Source: Hyphomicrobiaceae bacterium
GTDB lineage: Bacteria; Pseudomonadota; Alphaproteobacteria; Rhizobiales; Hyphomicrobiaceae
Reading direction: 5' to 3'
Length of the DNA stretch: 64,000 nt
NCBI GenBank assembly: GCA_023384095.1
Contig: JAHDXT010000002.1
Span: forward strand, 124,001-188,000
Each line of letters begins with the position of its first letter. Position 1 is the stretch's first letter. A program made the position numbers and the translations under genes. The notes under the pieces are model-generated. The model made no database searches, was not told where the DNA came from, and saw only the letters and a program-made list of their open reading frames with translations. Below, piece by piece: positions 8,931-17,589 of this stretch.

Positions 8931-10127
8931 TCAGCCGCTCACGACCTCTGCCGCCAGCTTGGCGAACACGCGGTCGTCGATTGGCCTTCGCGTGCGGATT
9001 GCCTCTGACTTCACGAGCTCGACTAGGCGATTCACCTCGTCGGGCATCGCGCCGAGGCCGATCTCCTCCAGCTTCGCCTTCACCGAGGCCGCGCCCGTCT
9101 TCTTGCCAAGAATGATGCGGCGCTTCTGTCCGACGAGCTCGGGCACATAGGCTTCGGCCGTGAACGGATCCTTCAAAAGGGCCGCGACCACCATGCCTGA
9201 TTCATGGGCGAACGCGCCGTCGCCGACGACGGCCTTGTGCCGCTGCAGCGTTACGCCGCTGTGCCCCTCGACGAGACGGGCCAGATGGTAAAGCCGACTG
9301 AGATCGAGCCCGAGATCGGTGTCGTAGAGAACCCTGAGCGCGACGGCGGTCTCCTCCAGGGCGGCATTGCCGGCCCGCTCGCCGATCCCGTTGACGGTCA
9401 CGGAGAGATACTCCGCGCCGGCCTCGGCACCCGCGATCGTGTTAGCGACAGCCAATCCAAAATCATTATGGCAGTGAATCTCGATCGGGATATCCGCCAC
9501 CTTCTTCATCTCGGCGACCAGAAACCGCACGACATGCGGCGTCGCACAGCCCGTCGTATCGACGAGCCGCACCCGGTCGACGGTCTCCTGCTTCGCAAGG
9601 GCGCCAAGCACGCGGCGCAGGAAATCGATATCGCAGCGCGTCGTATCGAACGGGCTGAAGATGCAGACGAGGCCGCGCTCTTTCGCATACGCAGACATGT
9701 CCAGGGCGGTCTTCAGATACTTTTCGTCGTCTTCCAGGCCGGCCTTCTGCGCGCGCTGGATCTTGCTGATCGGCAGGCTCAGGCGAACGCCCCAACAGCC
9801 GCAAGCGGCAATGTCGGCGATGTCATCCCGGCGCGCCCGGGCGAGCGCACTGACCCTGGAACGCAGTCCGGCGGCGACGATCATCTCCACCGCCTCGCGG
9901 TCCTCGCTGGACGACGCCGGCGTTCCGGCTTCGATTTCATAGACGCCGAGCGCGCTCAATTCGCGCGCGATCTCAAGCTTGGCATCCTTCGTCAGTACGA
10001 TTCCGGCCTGTTGCTCGCCGTCCCGCAGCGTGCAGTCGGCAATCCGGATTTCAGGCGCGAACGAGGTGCAACCGGCCATCGCTTCCCGCGCAAACGGACT
10101 TCGCTCCCAGAGCTTCGTGTCTGTCAT
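8931..10127 (-). CDS. Isopropylmalate/homocitrate synthase family enzyme (HMGL-like)
   Basis: About 398 residues of TIM-barrel enzyme. [15 protein letters not shown] near residue 28 is the DRE-TIM signature, the metal-binding histidines are in [13 protein letters not shown], and [14 protein letters not shown] is the late signature motif. These enzymes condense acetyl-CoA with a 2-oxo acid (2-oxoisovalerate, 2-oxoglutarate, pyruvate) or cleave the reverse bond. I chose the ATG at 10127 because GGAGGA precedes it by about 9 nt; the longer frame to 10154 contains that site. No leuC, leuD or leuB homologue is nearby, so standard leucine synthesis is unlikely. It may process a 2-oxo acid formed by the aminotransferase of this cluster. 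Confidence 0.85.
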   Translation of the reverse strand: MTDTKLWERSPFAREAMAGCTSFAPEIRIADCTLRDGEQQAGIVLTKDAKLEIARELSALGVYEIEAGTPASSSEDREAVEMIVAAGLRSRVSALARARRDDIADIAACGCWGVRLSLPISKIQRAQKAGLEDDEKYLKTALDMSAYAKERGLVCIFSPFDTTRCDIDFLRRVLGALAKQETVDRVRLVDTTGCATPHVVRFLVAEMKKVADIPIEIHCHNDFGLAVANTIAGAEAGAEYLSVTVNGIGERAGNAALEETAVALRVLYDTDLGLDLSRLYHLARLVEGHSGVTLQRHKAVVGDGAFAHESGMVVAALLKDPFTAEAYVPELVGQKRRIILGKKTGAASVKAKLEEIGLGAMPDEVNRLVELVKSEAIRTRRPIDDRVFAKLAAEVVSG

Positions 10128-10153
10128 CGCGTTCTGTCCTCCACGACCTTCCA

Positions 10154-10963
10154 CTAGCCGACACCCGGTTCCGAGACCGCTATATCGCGGAGCGCGAATG
10201 CCTCCATGAATCTTTGATCCTCCGGTCCCGTCCGCCGGAGCAATTCAAGACGCTGCGGGCGGCGATCGGGCCTGTACAGGGAGCGGGTGAACTGGATTAC
10301 GCTGTCGTCGTTGCCGAAGGCGATGCGCTCGAACACCACGACGGGCTCGCCAGGGCGCAGCCCCAGCAGCTCGACCGCCTTGTAGTCGGCGAGCTCGGCC
10401 GAGAACGAAACCTCCATGCGTTGAGATCGGACGTGGCAATATTGCTCGATCAACTGGCCGACGACGCGCTTCTTAAACATGTGGCTCGGAATCTTTCGCG
10501 CCAACTCGAGGGGCACGAAGCCAAAGGCAAGCGACTGAACGCTTTCCGCCAGATGGCGACGGATGCGCAGCAGATAGAGCTTCTGCTTCGGCTTGAAGAT
10601 TGCAGCGGCTTCCGGCCAATCTTCCGCATTAACGATTTCCTTGGAAAGGATCTCGCGGCGGCACGCAACGCTCTCGTTGATGAAATCGTCGATGTCCCGC
10701 GCGAGCCAAGTCTGCGCATTGGGCTTTGCGCAAACGAAGCTGCCGCGGCCGGCATGGCGCTCGATCATGTTTTCATTGACGAGGTGCTGCAGGGCGAGAC
10801 GAATGGTCTGGCGGCTCACCTTGAAGCCTTTGGCATATTCCTCCTCGGTCGGCAGCCGGCTGTTGGGTGGATAGTGTCCGGAGACGATCTGGCTGCGAAT
10901 TATCTGCATGATCTGGTAGTAGACCGGTATCGGTCCTCGCTTGAATATTTTGGCGTCGGTCAT
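10154..10963 (-). CDS. GntR-family regulator with UTRA ligand domain
   Basis: This 269-residue protein has an N-terminal winged helix (IPVYYQIMQIIRSQIVSGHY, then LPTEEEYAKGFKVSRQTIR, residues about 10-75), and the rest fits the UTRA ligand-sensing domain of the HutC group. The frame is open upstream, but that part overlaps the amidohydrolase gene; the ATG at 10963 overlaps its TGA by 4 nt, the usual coupled start. It sits in the middle of the minus-strand operon and probably represses it in response to an intermediate. The likeliest operator region is upstream of the Pot-type transporter genes (21512-21640), but no site is proven. Confidence 0.9.
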   Translation of the reverse strand: MTDAKIFKRGPIPVYYQIMQIIRSQIVSGHYPPNSRLPTEEEYAKGFKVSRQTIRLALQHLVNENMIERHAGRGSFVCAKPNAQTWLARDIDDFINESVACRREILSKEIVNAEDWPEAAAIFKPKQKLYLLRIRRHLAESVQSLAFGFVPLELARKIPSHMFKKRVVGQLIEQYCHVRSQRMEVSFSAELADYKAVELLGLRPGEPVVVFERIAFGNDDSVIQFTRSLYRPDRRPQRLELLRRTGPEDQRFMEAFALRDIAVSEPGVG

Positions 10964-12390
10964 TCCTGATTCCCCTCGGCAGGGGTTCTCTTCTCTCCAG
11001 CGGCTGCTTTTGATAAGCGATTCGGCGGCCCCGCGTGCTGCCGCACCGGCCGCCCCCAACCCGGGGTGCCTTCGAGCCGGCCGTCGCGCATGACGATGCG
11101 TCCACGGACGATCGTGCAGACCGGCATCCCTTGCACTTTGCGTCCGTGCCAGCCGGAAATGCGGCATTTGGATTGCAGCCGCTCCTGATCGATCACGCCT
11201 TCCCGCTGCATGTCGACGATCGTGATGTCGGCGTCCGAGCCCACCTGCAACGCCCCTTTGCGTGGGTAGAGATCCCATATCTTCGCGGGATTGGCAGCCG
11301 ACAGTTCGACATAGCGGCTCAGCGAAAGGCGACCGCGGTTTACCTCGGTCAGCATCAATGGAGCGGCCGTCTCGAGCCCGATCATTCCGCAATGATTGTC
11401 CCAGATGGACGCCTTCGTCTTATGAGCGGCAAGATGCGGCGCGTGGTCGGTGGCGATCGCGTCGATCTGGCCAGAAGCAATGCCCTGCCACAAGGCCCGG
11501 TCGTGCCCCGGGTTGCGAATCGGCGGATTGCAACGCAGCACACCGCCCTTCTCGGCCAGGTCATCTGCGGTCAGCAGCAGATATTGCGGGCAGGTCTCCA
11601 CCGTGACGTCGAGGCCGCGGGCGCGCGCGGCGGCAATATAGGGGAGCGCGTCGGCCGAGGTCTCATGGGCGATATGAAGCCGCATGCCGGCATGCTCGGC
11701 AAAAACGATCGCGCGCGATACCGCCTCGGCGGCGGCCACCGGCGGACGCGAGTCCGCGTGGGCGCGCGGATCGGTGCGCCCTTCCTTCTTCAGCTTCGCC
11801 TCGAAATACGAGATGATCGCCAGATTCTCGGCGTGTACGATACAACGTTTGCCCTGCTTCGCGATGGTGCGGAACGCTTCCACCAACGTGCCGTCGTCGG
11901 GTGGCGGCAGCCGGCCGCTCAGCGAACTGCTCATGAAGCACTTGAAGCCGACCACACCATGGTCGCTCAAGCTTTCGAGCTCGGCGAGATTGTCGTGTCC
12001 CAGGAGGCCGTAAATGCCGTAATCGACATAGGACTTTTTCGCCGCGATCCCCTGCTTCAAGGCAAGATTGGCCACGTTGCTCACCGGCGGATCGGTGCTC
12101 GGCATGTCGAAGACGGTGGTGACGCCGCCGCATGCCGCGGAGGCCGTTCCCGTCTGCCAGTCTTCAGCCTCGAGCGTGCCGGGGTCGCGCAGATGGACAT
12201 GGCAATCGATCAGCCCCGGCAAGAGATGACGGCCCGATGCGTCGATGGTTTCCCGTGCCGGCAGCACGACGTCGTCGTCACCGATACCGACGATGATGCC
12301 GCCATCGATCGCCAGGCTGGCTCGTACGGCGCCGTCCGGTGACACGACCGTACCGCCCCGGATGACAAGGTCGAATTTGGCACCGCTCAT
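10960..12390 (-). CDS. Allantoinase/dihydropyrimidinase-like amidohydrolase
   Basis: The 476-residue cyclic amidohydrolase keeps a full binuclear metal site: HVH in GLIDCHVHLRDPG, a lysine in GVVGFKCFMSSSL that fits the carboxylated bridging Lys of hydantoinases and allantoinases, His in CIVHAENLA, His in LHIAHETSA and Asp in IATDHAPH. TVETCPQYLLLT also matches allantoinases. It should open a cyclic ureide such as allantoin, a hydantoin or a dihydropyrimidine. It starts 3 nt after the SDR gene and overlaps the GntR gene by 4 nt. Unlike the dihydroorotase-like protein at 5600-6919 it retains all metal ligands, so this copy is the stronger candidate for the ring-opening step. Confidence 0.88.
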   Translation of the reverse strand: MSGAKFDLVIRGGTVVSPDGAVRASLAIDGGIIVGIGDDDVVLPARETIDASGRHLLPGLIDCHVHLRDPGTLEAEDWQTGTASAACGGVTTVFDMPSTDPPVSNVANLALKQGIAAKKSYVDYGIYGLLGHDNLAELESLSDHGVVGFKCFMSSSLSGRLPPPDDGTLVEAFRTIAKQGKRCIVHAENLAIISYFEAKLKKEGRTDPRAHADSRPPVAAAEAVSRAIVFAEHAGMRLHIAHETSADALPYIAAARARGLDVTVETCPQYLLLTADDLAEKGGVLRCNPPIRNPGHDRALWQGIASGQIDAIATDHAPHLAAHKTKASIWDNHCGMIGLETAAPLMLTEVNRGRLSLSRYVELSAANPAKIWDLYPRKGALQVGSDADITIVDMQREGVIDQERLQSKCRISGWHGRKVQGMPVCTIVRGRIVMRDGRLEGTPGWGRPVRQHAGPPNRLSKAAAGEKRTPAEGNQE

Positions 12391-12393
12391 CGC

Positions 12394-13164
12394 TCACCAG
12401 ACCGTCTGTCCGCCGTCGACCATGATCGAGGCGCCGTTGATGAACGTGGACTCGTTCGACGCAAGCAGGATCACAGCACCCACCACGTCGGCCGGATCGC
12501 CGAGTCGGCCAACCGGGATGCGTTCGATGCGTCGCGCGAGGAAATCCTCGTCCGAGAATTTCTTTCGGTTGATGTCGGTCAGGATCGTCCCGGGCGACAC
12601 ACAATTGACGGTGAGGCCGTGCCGCCCCAACTCCAGCGCCATCACCCGCGTCAGCATGTGAATGCCGCCCTTGGAGGCGCAGTAATGGGCGTTGCCGGGC
12701 CACGCCTGCTCCTGACGCGCGGATGAAATGTTGATGATCCGACCACCCTTGCCGTGCCGGATCATGACATTTGCGGCGGCCTGGGCGACGAGAAAATAGC
12801 CCTTCAGGTTCGTGTTGATGACCCGATCCCATTCCTCTTCGGAGATCGACAGGAAGGGCGTTGCGGCCGATACGCCGGCATTGTTCACGAGCACGTCGAG
12901 TCCGCCGAGCCGAGCTTCGGTTTCCTCGATCATGCGAAGCACCTGGCCGCGATCCCGCGTATCGGCCTGGATGACCGCCGCTTCACGGCCGAGGCCGCGG
13001 ATGTACTCGGCGACCTCGTTGGCGCTCGCCGCATCGCGGTGATAGTTGACGGCGACCGTCCCACCGGCCGCGGCGACGCCAAGTGCGATCGCCCGGCCGA
13101 TTCCGCGGCCTGCCCCGGTGACGAGGACGGCCTTTCCGGCGAGCAGGTTGCGAGTCTCGCTCAT
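12394..13164 (-). CDS. Short-chain dehydrogenase/reductase (SDR), classical type
   Basis: This 256-residue Rossmann enzyme has the TGAGRGIG cofactor motif near residue 16, NNAGVSAATPF in the middle, a catalytic Ser in IINISSARQEQ and YCASKGG with the Tyr and Lys of the YxxxK site. FINGASIMVDGGQTVW at the C-terminus is typical of FabG-like SDRs. I chose the ATG at 13164, which overlaps the TGA of the preceding racemase-like gene by 4 nt; the frame to 13254 is an overlap artefact. The substrate, probably a hydroxy or keto intermediate of the pathway, is unknown. Confidence 0.92.
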   Translation of the reverse strand: MSETRNLLAGKAVLVTGAGRGIGRAIALGVAAAGGTVAVNYHRDAASANEVAEYIRGLGREAAVIQADTRDRGQVLRMIEETEARLGGLDVLVNNAGVSAATPFLSISEEEWDRVINTNLKGYFLVAQAAANVMIRHGKGGRIINISSARQEQAWPGNAHYCASKGGIHMLTRVMALELGRHGLTVNCVSPGTILTDINRKKFSDEDFLARRIERIPVGRLGDPADVVGAVILLASNESTFINGASIMVDGGQTVW

Positions 13165-13877
13165 TCCGTCGTCACCCGGTCGGAGGTCTGCGGCAATGGC
13201 CGCTCCAGATAGGGCCGGTCCAGCGCAATGCCGAGCCGCTGCCCGAGGTTCCAAAGGATCGCCTGGTTCGATGTCACCACGATCTTTCCCGAGTCGCGCT
13301 GCAGGGCATCGATGATTTCCAATGTCCTCAAATTCGTGCCGCTGATCAGGACCGTGTCAGCCTGCGCGTGGTCCGCGCGCCGGCCGAGGCGGTAGGCGAA
13401 CTCGGGATGCTGGAGATTGGTTACGAACAGCGACATCTCCTCATGAACGATATTCACGACATCGAATCCCTTCCGGCGCAGGAAATCCGCGAGAACATCG
13501 CCGCGCACCGGAGCGTAGGGAGTCGCCAACGCGATGCGGCGTGAACCGTTCGCCGCCAGCATGTTCAGCATTGCACCGGTGGCCGTGAGCGCCGGTACTC
13601 CGCAGACATCCTCCAGCCGCCGCGCGATGACCTCGTTGGCATCGACGCCCTGGAGGAAGCTCGTCGCCGCGCAGGCATAGACGACAGCGTTGACGCCGAG
13701 ATGCTTGAACACCGGTGCCAGCTCGATCGCGTCCTCCGGCATGCGCGGGCGGTCGTCGGTACGCAGCCGCACGCCGTGGAAACTCACGCCCTGCAGGTCA
13801 AGGCCGTAAAGCTCGGGCTCCATGACCGCATTGTCGACGGGTATGATCAATCCGATCCGGCTGCGCCATCCATACAT
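13161..13877 (-). CDS. Asp/Glu racemase superfamily protein, maleate isomerase / arylmalonate decarboxylase type (copy 2)
   Basis: At 238 residues it is a paralogue of the protein at 8219-8887: the same MYGWR opening, IIPVDN and PEL positions, and a shared HPEFAYR/TPEFAYR stretch near residue 158. The first catalytic cysteine is kept as Cys69 in VVYACAATSF. The second site reads LISGTNLRTLE, with Gly180 where maleate isomerases have Cys. Both paralogues therefore lack the same residue. The family performs cofactor-free proton transfer, isomerisation or decarboxylation next to a carboxylate. It follows the ornithine-cyclodeaminase-like gene by 1 nt and overlaps the SDR gene by 4 nt. Confidence 0.82.
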   Translation of the reverse strand: MYGWRSRIGLIIPVDNAVMEPELYGLDLQGVSFHGVRLRTDDRPRMPEDAIELAPVFKHLGVNAVVYACAATSFLQGVDANEVIARRLEDVCGVPALTATGAMLNMLAANGSRRIALATPYAPVRGDVLADFLRRKGFDVVNIVHEEMSLFVTNLQHPEFAYRLGRRADHAQADTVLISGTNLRTLEIIDALQRDSGKIVVTSNQAILWNLGQRLGIALDRPYLERPLPQTSDRVTTE

Positions 13878-13878
13878 G

Positions 13879-14886
13879 TCAATCCGTCCTGTTCAAAAGC
13901 TTGACGCCGAGATCACGTTGGCGCGCGCGCTTCAGCAGTGAGGCGGCGACGGCAAGATCGGCCGATGCAAGGCCCTGTGGCACCGCGACGATGACGTCCT
14001 GCGGAGAACCACGTCCTGGATGCGTCCCCGCGATCACGTCGCCCAGCGGCATCACACGCCGCTCGAAGGCCGCATCGTTCCGGGCCAGATGCGGGCGCAG
14101 GCTGCCGAACGTCCGACAGTATTCGACGTCATCGGCGAAGATGAGATCGGCGTGTTGCACAACAGCTTCATCCAGCTCCTGACCACCACCGACCGAAACA
14201 AAGGTTATGCCGGCCCCGCCATGTTCTCTCCTAATCAGCGGCGCATTCGCACTGGTGACGGTCATAATGACGTCCGCGTCACTGCAGCATTCGTCGATGC
14301 TGGCCGCGCTCTCCACTGGCAGCCCGGTTTCCTGCGCACACCAGGCAGCGAAGCGGCGGCGCGAGTCCGCATTGCGCGACGTGGTTCTCAATCGCGCGCC
14401 CGGCAGCAATCGGCCGAGGCAGCGCGCCACGCCGCGCGCGAGCTCGCCAGATCCGATCAGCGCCACGGTTCCGGTATCGGTCCTCGTCAGATGTTTCGCG
14501 GCAAGGGCTGCCTGGGCACCGACTCGCAGGGAATAGACGTAACTCTCGTCGACAATGCCGCGGGCCGCTCCAGTGCGCGCGTCGGCGATGACGACCAACC
14601 TGCTGCCCTTGCCTTCGCCCGCTCCGCTGGTGAGCACGCGCGCGCCGATGACGTCGTCGATTGCGGCCGCCTTGACCAGGGTCGCCACGTCCCGCGTGCG
14701 CACGCTGCGCACGGAGAGAGATCGCGGGACCGACAAGGCAGCCTGCTGCCGGCTGCCGGCTGCATAAGCGCTGCTGACCGCCGCGATCACCTCGTCGAGA
14801 TCCAGCAACCGGCGAGCGTGCTCGGCTGAGACGAAGAGCAGATCGGCCGGAGAGTCCGCGTCCGCAATGGTGACGTCCTCATGCAC
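13879..14886 (-). CDS. Ornithine cyclodeaminase / mu-crystallin family protein
   Basis: About 335 residues with the OCD-family layout: an N-terminal substrate domain (ALSVPRSLSVRSVR) and a Rossmann domain with GTVALIGSGELARGVARCL near residue 125. The family includes ornithine cyclodeaminase, alanine dehydrogenase of archaea, lysine cyclodeaminase and imine (ketimine) reductases. I chose the GTG at 14886, which overlaps the previous gene by 8 nt and has GAGAGGA upstream; the longer frame is shadow of that gene. An imine reductase or amino-acid dehydrogenase role would fit a pathway making cyclic imines or amino acids, but the exact reaction is open. Confidence 0.85.
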   Translation of the reverse strand: MHEDVTIADADSPADLLFVSAEHARRLLDLDEVIAAVSSAYAAGSRQQAALSVPRSLSVRSVRTRDVATLVKAAAIDDVIGARVLTSGAGEGKGSRLVVIADARTGAARGIVDESYVYSLRVGAQAALAAKHLTRTDTGTVALIGSGELARGVARCLGRLLPGARLRTTSRNADSRRRFAAWCAQETGLPVESAASIDECCSDADVIMTVTSANAPLIRREHGGAGITFVSVGGGQELDEAVVQHADLIFADDVEYCRTFGSLRPHLARNDAAFERRVMPLGDVIAGTHPGRGSPQDVIVAVPQGLASADLAVAASLLKRARQRDLGVKLLNRTD

Positions 14887-16123
14887 GGCGGGCAATCCTC
14901 TCGACGCCGTCGATAAGCGCGGCGATATCCTGCTCGCTGCTGAAATAGTGCACCGAGCTGCGGACGACCTCCCGTACACCGAGATGGCGCATCGCCAGTG
15001 CGCTGCCTTGGGGGCCGGACGCGACGGCAACCGCGCCGCCCTGATCCAGGGCGCGAGCGACATCGTGCGCACCCCGACCCTCGACCGACCACGAAATTAT
15101 TCCGGCCTGGTGCTCGGTGCCAGATGGGCCGTGGATCGTGACACCGTCGATCGATGCAAGCCCCTCGACCATGCGCGCAGTAAGGGCGCGGTTGTGCTGC
15201 AGAATTCGATCCAGTCCGATCCGCTTGAGAAGCTCTGCCGCTGCCCCGAGCCCGATGACGCCGGCGGTGTTCAGAACGCCCGCCTCGAAGCGATGCGGTG
15301 TCGCAGTGAATTTCCATTGGTGGGAGTCAATGAGATCGGCCGAACGGCTTCCAATGTTGAGCGGGCATAACCGATCCAATTCCTCGAGCCGTCCCCACAG
15401 GAAACCCGTGCCCTGTGGACCCATCAGCGATTTCCGGCCGCAAAAGACCATGAAATCGCAACCGATCGCACGCACGTCTATCGGCACGCGTCCACCGGAT
15501 TGCGCCGCGTCGACGAACACCTTGGCGCTGGCGCGCTTCACCATCTGTGCAATGTCCGTCACCGGTTGAATGATGCCGATGACATTCGAAACATGGGTGA
15601 TGGCGACGAGTCGCGTCCGTTTGCTCAAGCATGCCTCGACGGCCGCGGGCCGGATCAGGCCGTTTGCGTCCGGCTCCACATATTGCACCCGTGCGCCGCT
15701 TTTCTCGGCCCGCCGCAGCCAGGGAAGAATATTCGACTGGTGCTCCAGGGAAGTGAGGATGATCTCGTCGCCGGCCGTGAGCTCGACGCTGGCGGCGACG
15801 ACATTAATCGCCTCGGTCGTGTTCTTCGTAAAGACGATCTCGCGTGCATCCCCGGCGCCCACAAAGCCAGCGATGCTCGCCCGGGCTTCATCGACGCGCC
15901 GGGCAGCGTCCATCGACTTCGCGAACACTCCGACGCCGTAATTGAAGGGACAGTCGCGATTGTAGGCCTCGACCGCACGCAGCACATGTTGTGGCGACGG
16001 GCAGACCGAAGCGGCATCCAGATACACGATGTCGCCGAGGACGCTGATCTCGCTGCGCAGTTGGGAAGGGTTCATTCTTACGCTTTCTTCGGGTTCGTCC
16101 TGATCAAGGCTCGGCGTCTTCAT
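14879..16123 (-). CDS. Class V aminotransferase-like PLP enzyme (SufS/CsdB fold)
   Basis: This protein of about 414 residues matches fold-type I class V enzymes: VYLDAASVCPSP near the start, ATRAI-like active-site loops (FTKNTTEAINVVA), SLEHQSNILPWLRRAE, FVDAAQSGGRVPID with the cofactor Asp, and FCGRKSLMGPQGTGF with the PLP lysine. Real cysteine desulfurases usually have HK here; this one has RK. No suf or isc gene is nearby, so a catabolic aminotransferase, lyase or isopenicillin-N-epimerase-like role is more likely than Fe-S assembly. The chosen ATG at 16123 shares one base with the previous stop; the ATG at 16075 (MNPSQLRSEI) is a good alternative. Confidence 0.82.
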   Translation of the reverse strand: MKTPSLDQDEPEESVRMNPSQLRSEISVLGDIVYLDAASVCPSPQHVLRAVEAYNRDCPFNYGVGVFAKSMDAARRVDEARASIAGFVGAGDAREIVFTKNTTEAINVVAASVELTAGDEIILTSLEHQSNILPWLRRAEKSGARVQYVEPDANGLIRPAAVEACLSKRTRLVAITHVSNVIGIIQPVTDIAQMVKRASAKVFVDAAQSGGRVPIDVRAIGCDFMVFCGRKSLMGPQGTGFLWGRLEELDRLCPLNIGSRSADLIDSHQWKFTATPHRFEAGVLNTAGVIGLGAAAELLKRIGLDRILQHNRALTARMVEGLASIDGVTIHGPSGTEHQAGIISWSVEGRGAHDVARALDQGGAVAVASGPQGSALAMRHLGVREVVRSSVHYFSSEQDIAALIDGVERIARRA

Positions 16124-17556
16124 CACAGGATCGGCCATTTGGGCTTGGCAAGGTGCGTCAGCGACGCCCGATCGGCGATTGCCGCCGCCCGGCTGCACGC
16201 TTCCCGAATGACCGCATCTTCGTCGAGCGTCAGCAGCTTGCGGTCCTTCATCACGATGTTGCCGTCGATGATGACCGTGTCGGCGCTTTGACACGTGGCT
16301 GAAAAGACCAGGTTCGAGATGGGATTGAACAACGGCAACCATTCCGGCGTATCGACGCGCAGAAGAGCGATATCGGCGCGCTTCTCCGGCTCGATCGAGC
16401 CGATCGCATCTTCCCAGCGCGCAACCCTGGCGCCATGCAGCGTCGCCATTTCCAGCACGAGCTCCGCCGGCATGATCGTCGCGTCGAGACGCATATCCCG
16501 GTGCACCGCGGAAGCCATGAACATGTTTCGGACCATGTCGATAAAGTTGGACGCGGCGGCTGCGTCGCTACCAAGGCCAATCGTCACGCCGAACTCGAGC
16601 AGCTCCGGAAATACCCCTTGCGAATAGGTGCCATAGGCCAACTGCGACGTGGCACCAGGACAATGGATCACCCGGACATCACGGTCGACGACGAGGCGCA
16701 TCTCTTTCGGACTGAGCCAACCCATATGTGTCAGCGCCCAGCGATCGTTCAGCACGCCAAGTTTCTCGAGCCGCACCAGATCGCGCACGCCGTATTGCAA
16801 CAGGCTCGACGATACCTCCCGCATGTTGAACGCCGCATGCGCCTGGATGACGGTGTCGTGCTTCTCCGCCAGCTCCGCGATCTTGATGCACAGGTCGTCC
16901 GAACAGTTCAGCAGCGAGCGCAAGCTCATGGAGCCGCGCACACGTGGCCGGGACTGGTTCGACGTCGGCCAGCGCGTGACGAAGTCCTCGGTCAGCTCAA
17001 GCGTTTCCTCGCGCGACTCCCGAAACATTTTCTCCGGCAGCGTGCGAAAACCGCCTTCCATGATGTCGAAAGTCGAACGGGTGATGACGCCGCGCATCCC
17101 CGTCTCAACCGTGGCCTTTGCCGTCTCGTCCGGAAAGTAATTGCCAGGATCGACGAAGCAGGTCGTCCCGCCACGGATCATCTCGATCTGGCAAAGCAGC
17201 GCACTGAAATAGGCGTCTTCAGCCGACATCTCGGATTCGTATGGATAGATACGTTCAGCCGACCAGCGCGGATTTTCAAGATCCTCGGAAAGTCCGCGTC
17301 CGAGCTGCTGGACATTATGGATGTGCGCTTCCACGAATCCGGGCAAGGCCATCATGCCGCGACCGTCGATCGTCTGATCGGCGTCGTATGCTTCGCTCAG
17401 CTCCGCGGTCTTGCCAACGGCGGCGATGCGGTTGCCTGATATCGCGACCGCGCCGTCGGTGATGATCCGCCGCCCCGCATCGATCGTCACAAGCCAGTCG
17501 ATATTCTTGATCAGGATCGACGCCTTATGATTACGCTCTGCCATCTCGCATTCCAT
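16123..17556 (-). CDS. Amidohydrolase of the deaminase/chlorohydrolase (SsnA/AtzB/TrzN-like) group
   Basis: The 477-residue protein has the mononuclear metal site of the cytosine-deaminase-like amidohydrolases: HIH in PGFVEAHIHNVQQL, His in VIQAHAAFNMRE, His in ALTHMGWLSP and Asp in GLGSDAAAASNF. Members deaminate guanine, S-adenosylhomocysteine or triazines, or hydrolyse C-N bonds in heterocycles. It follows the ATP-binding gene of the Pot-type transporter by about 30 nt, so it is probably the first enzyme to meet the imported compound. A start at the next Met (four codons in) is also possible. The substrate is not evident. Confidence 0.87.
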   Translation of the reverse strand: MECEMAERNHKASILIKNIDWLVTIDAGRRIITDGAVAISGNRIAAVGKTAELSEAYDADQTIDGRGMMALPGFVEAHIHNVQQLGRGLSEDLENPRWSAERIYPYESEMSAEDAYFSALLCQIEMIRGGTTCFVDPGNYFPDETAKATVETGMRGVITRSTFDIMEGGFRTLPEKMFRESREETLELTEDFVTRWPTSNQSRPRVRGSMSLRSLLNCSDDLCIKIAELAEKHDTVIQAHAAFNMREVSSSLLQYGVRDLVRLEKLGVLNDRWALTHMGWLSPKEMRLVVDRDVRVIHCPGATSQLAYGTYSQGVFPELLEFGVTIGLGSDAAAASNFIDMVRNMFMASAVHRDMRLDATIMPAELVLEMATLHGARVARWEDAIGSIEPEKRADIALLRVDTPEWLPLFNPISNLVFSATCQSADTVIIDGNIVMKDRKLLTLDEDAVIREACSRAAAIADRASLTHLAKPKWPIL

Positions 17557-17589
17557 ATGATGATTTATACTTGCCTGTCGTTCGATCGA

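Noticed and set aside
14879-16123. Cysteine desulfurase for Fe-S cluster assembly
   Set aside because: No suf or isc partner is nearby, the HK motif is RK, and the gene sits inside a catabolic operon.
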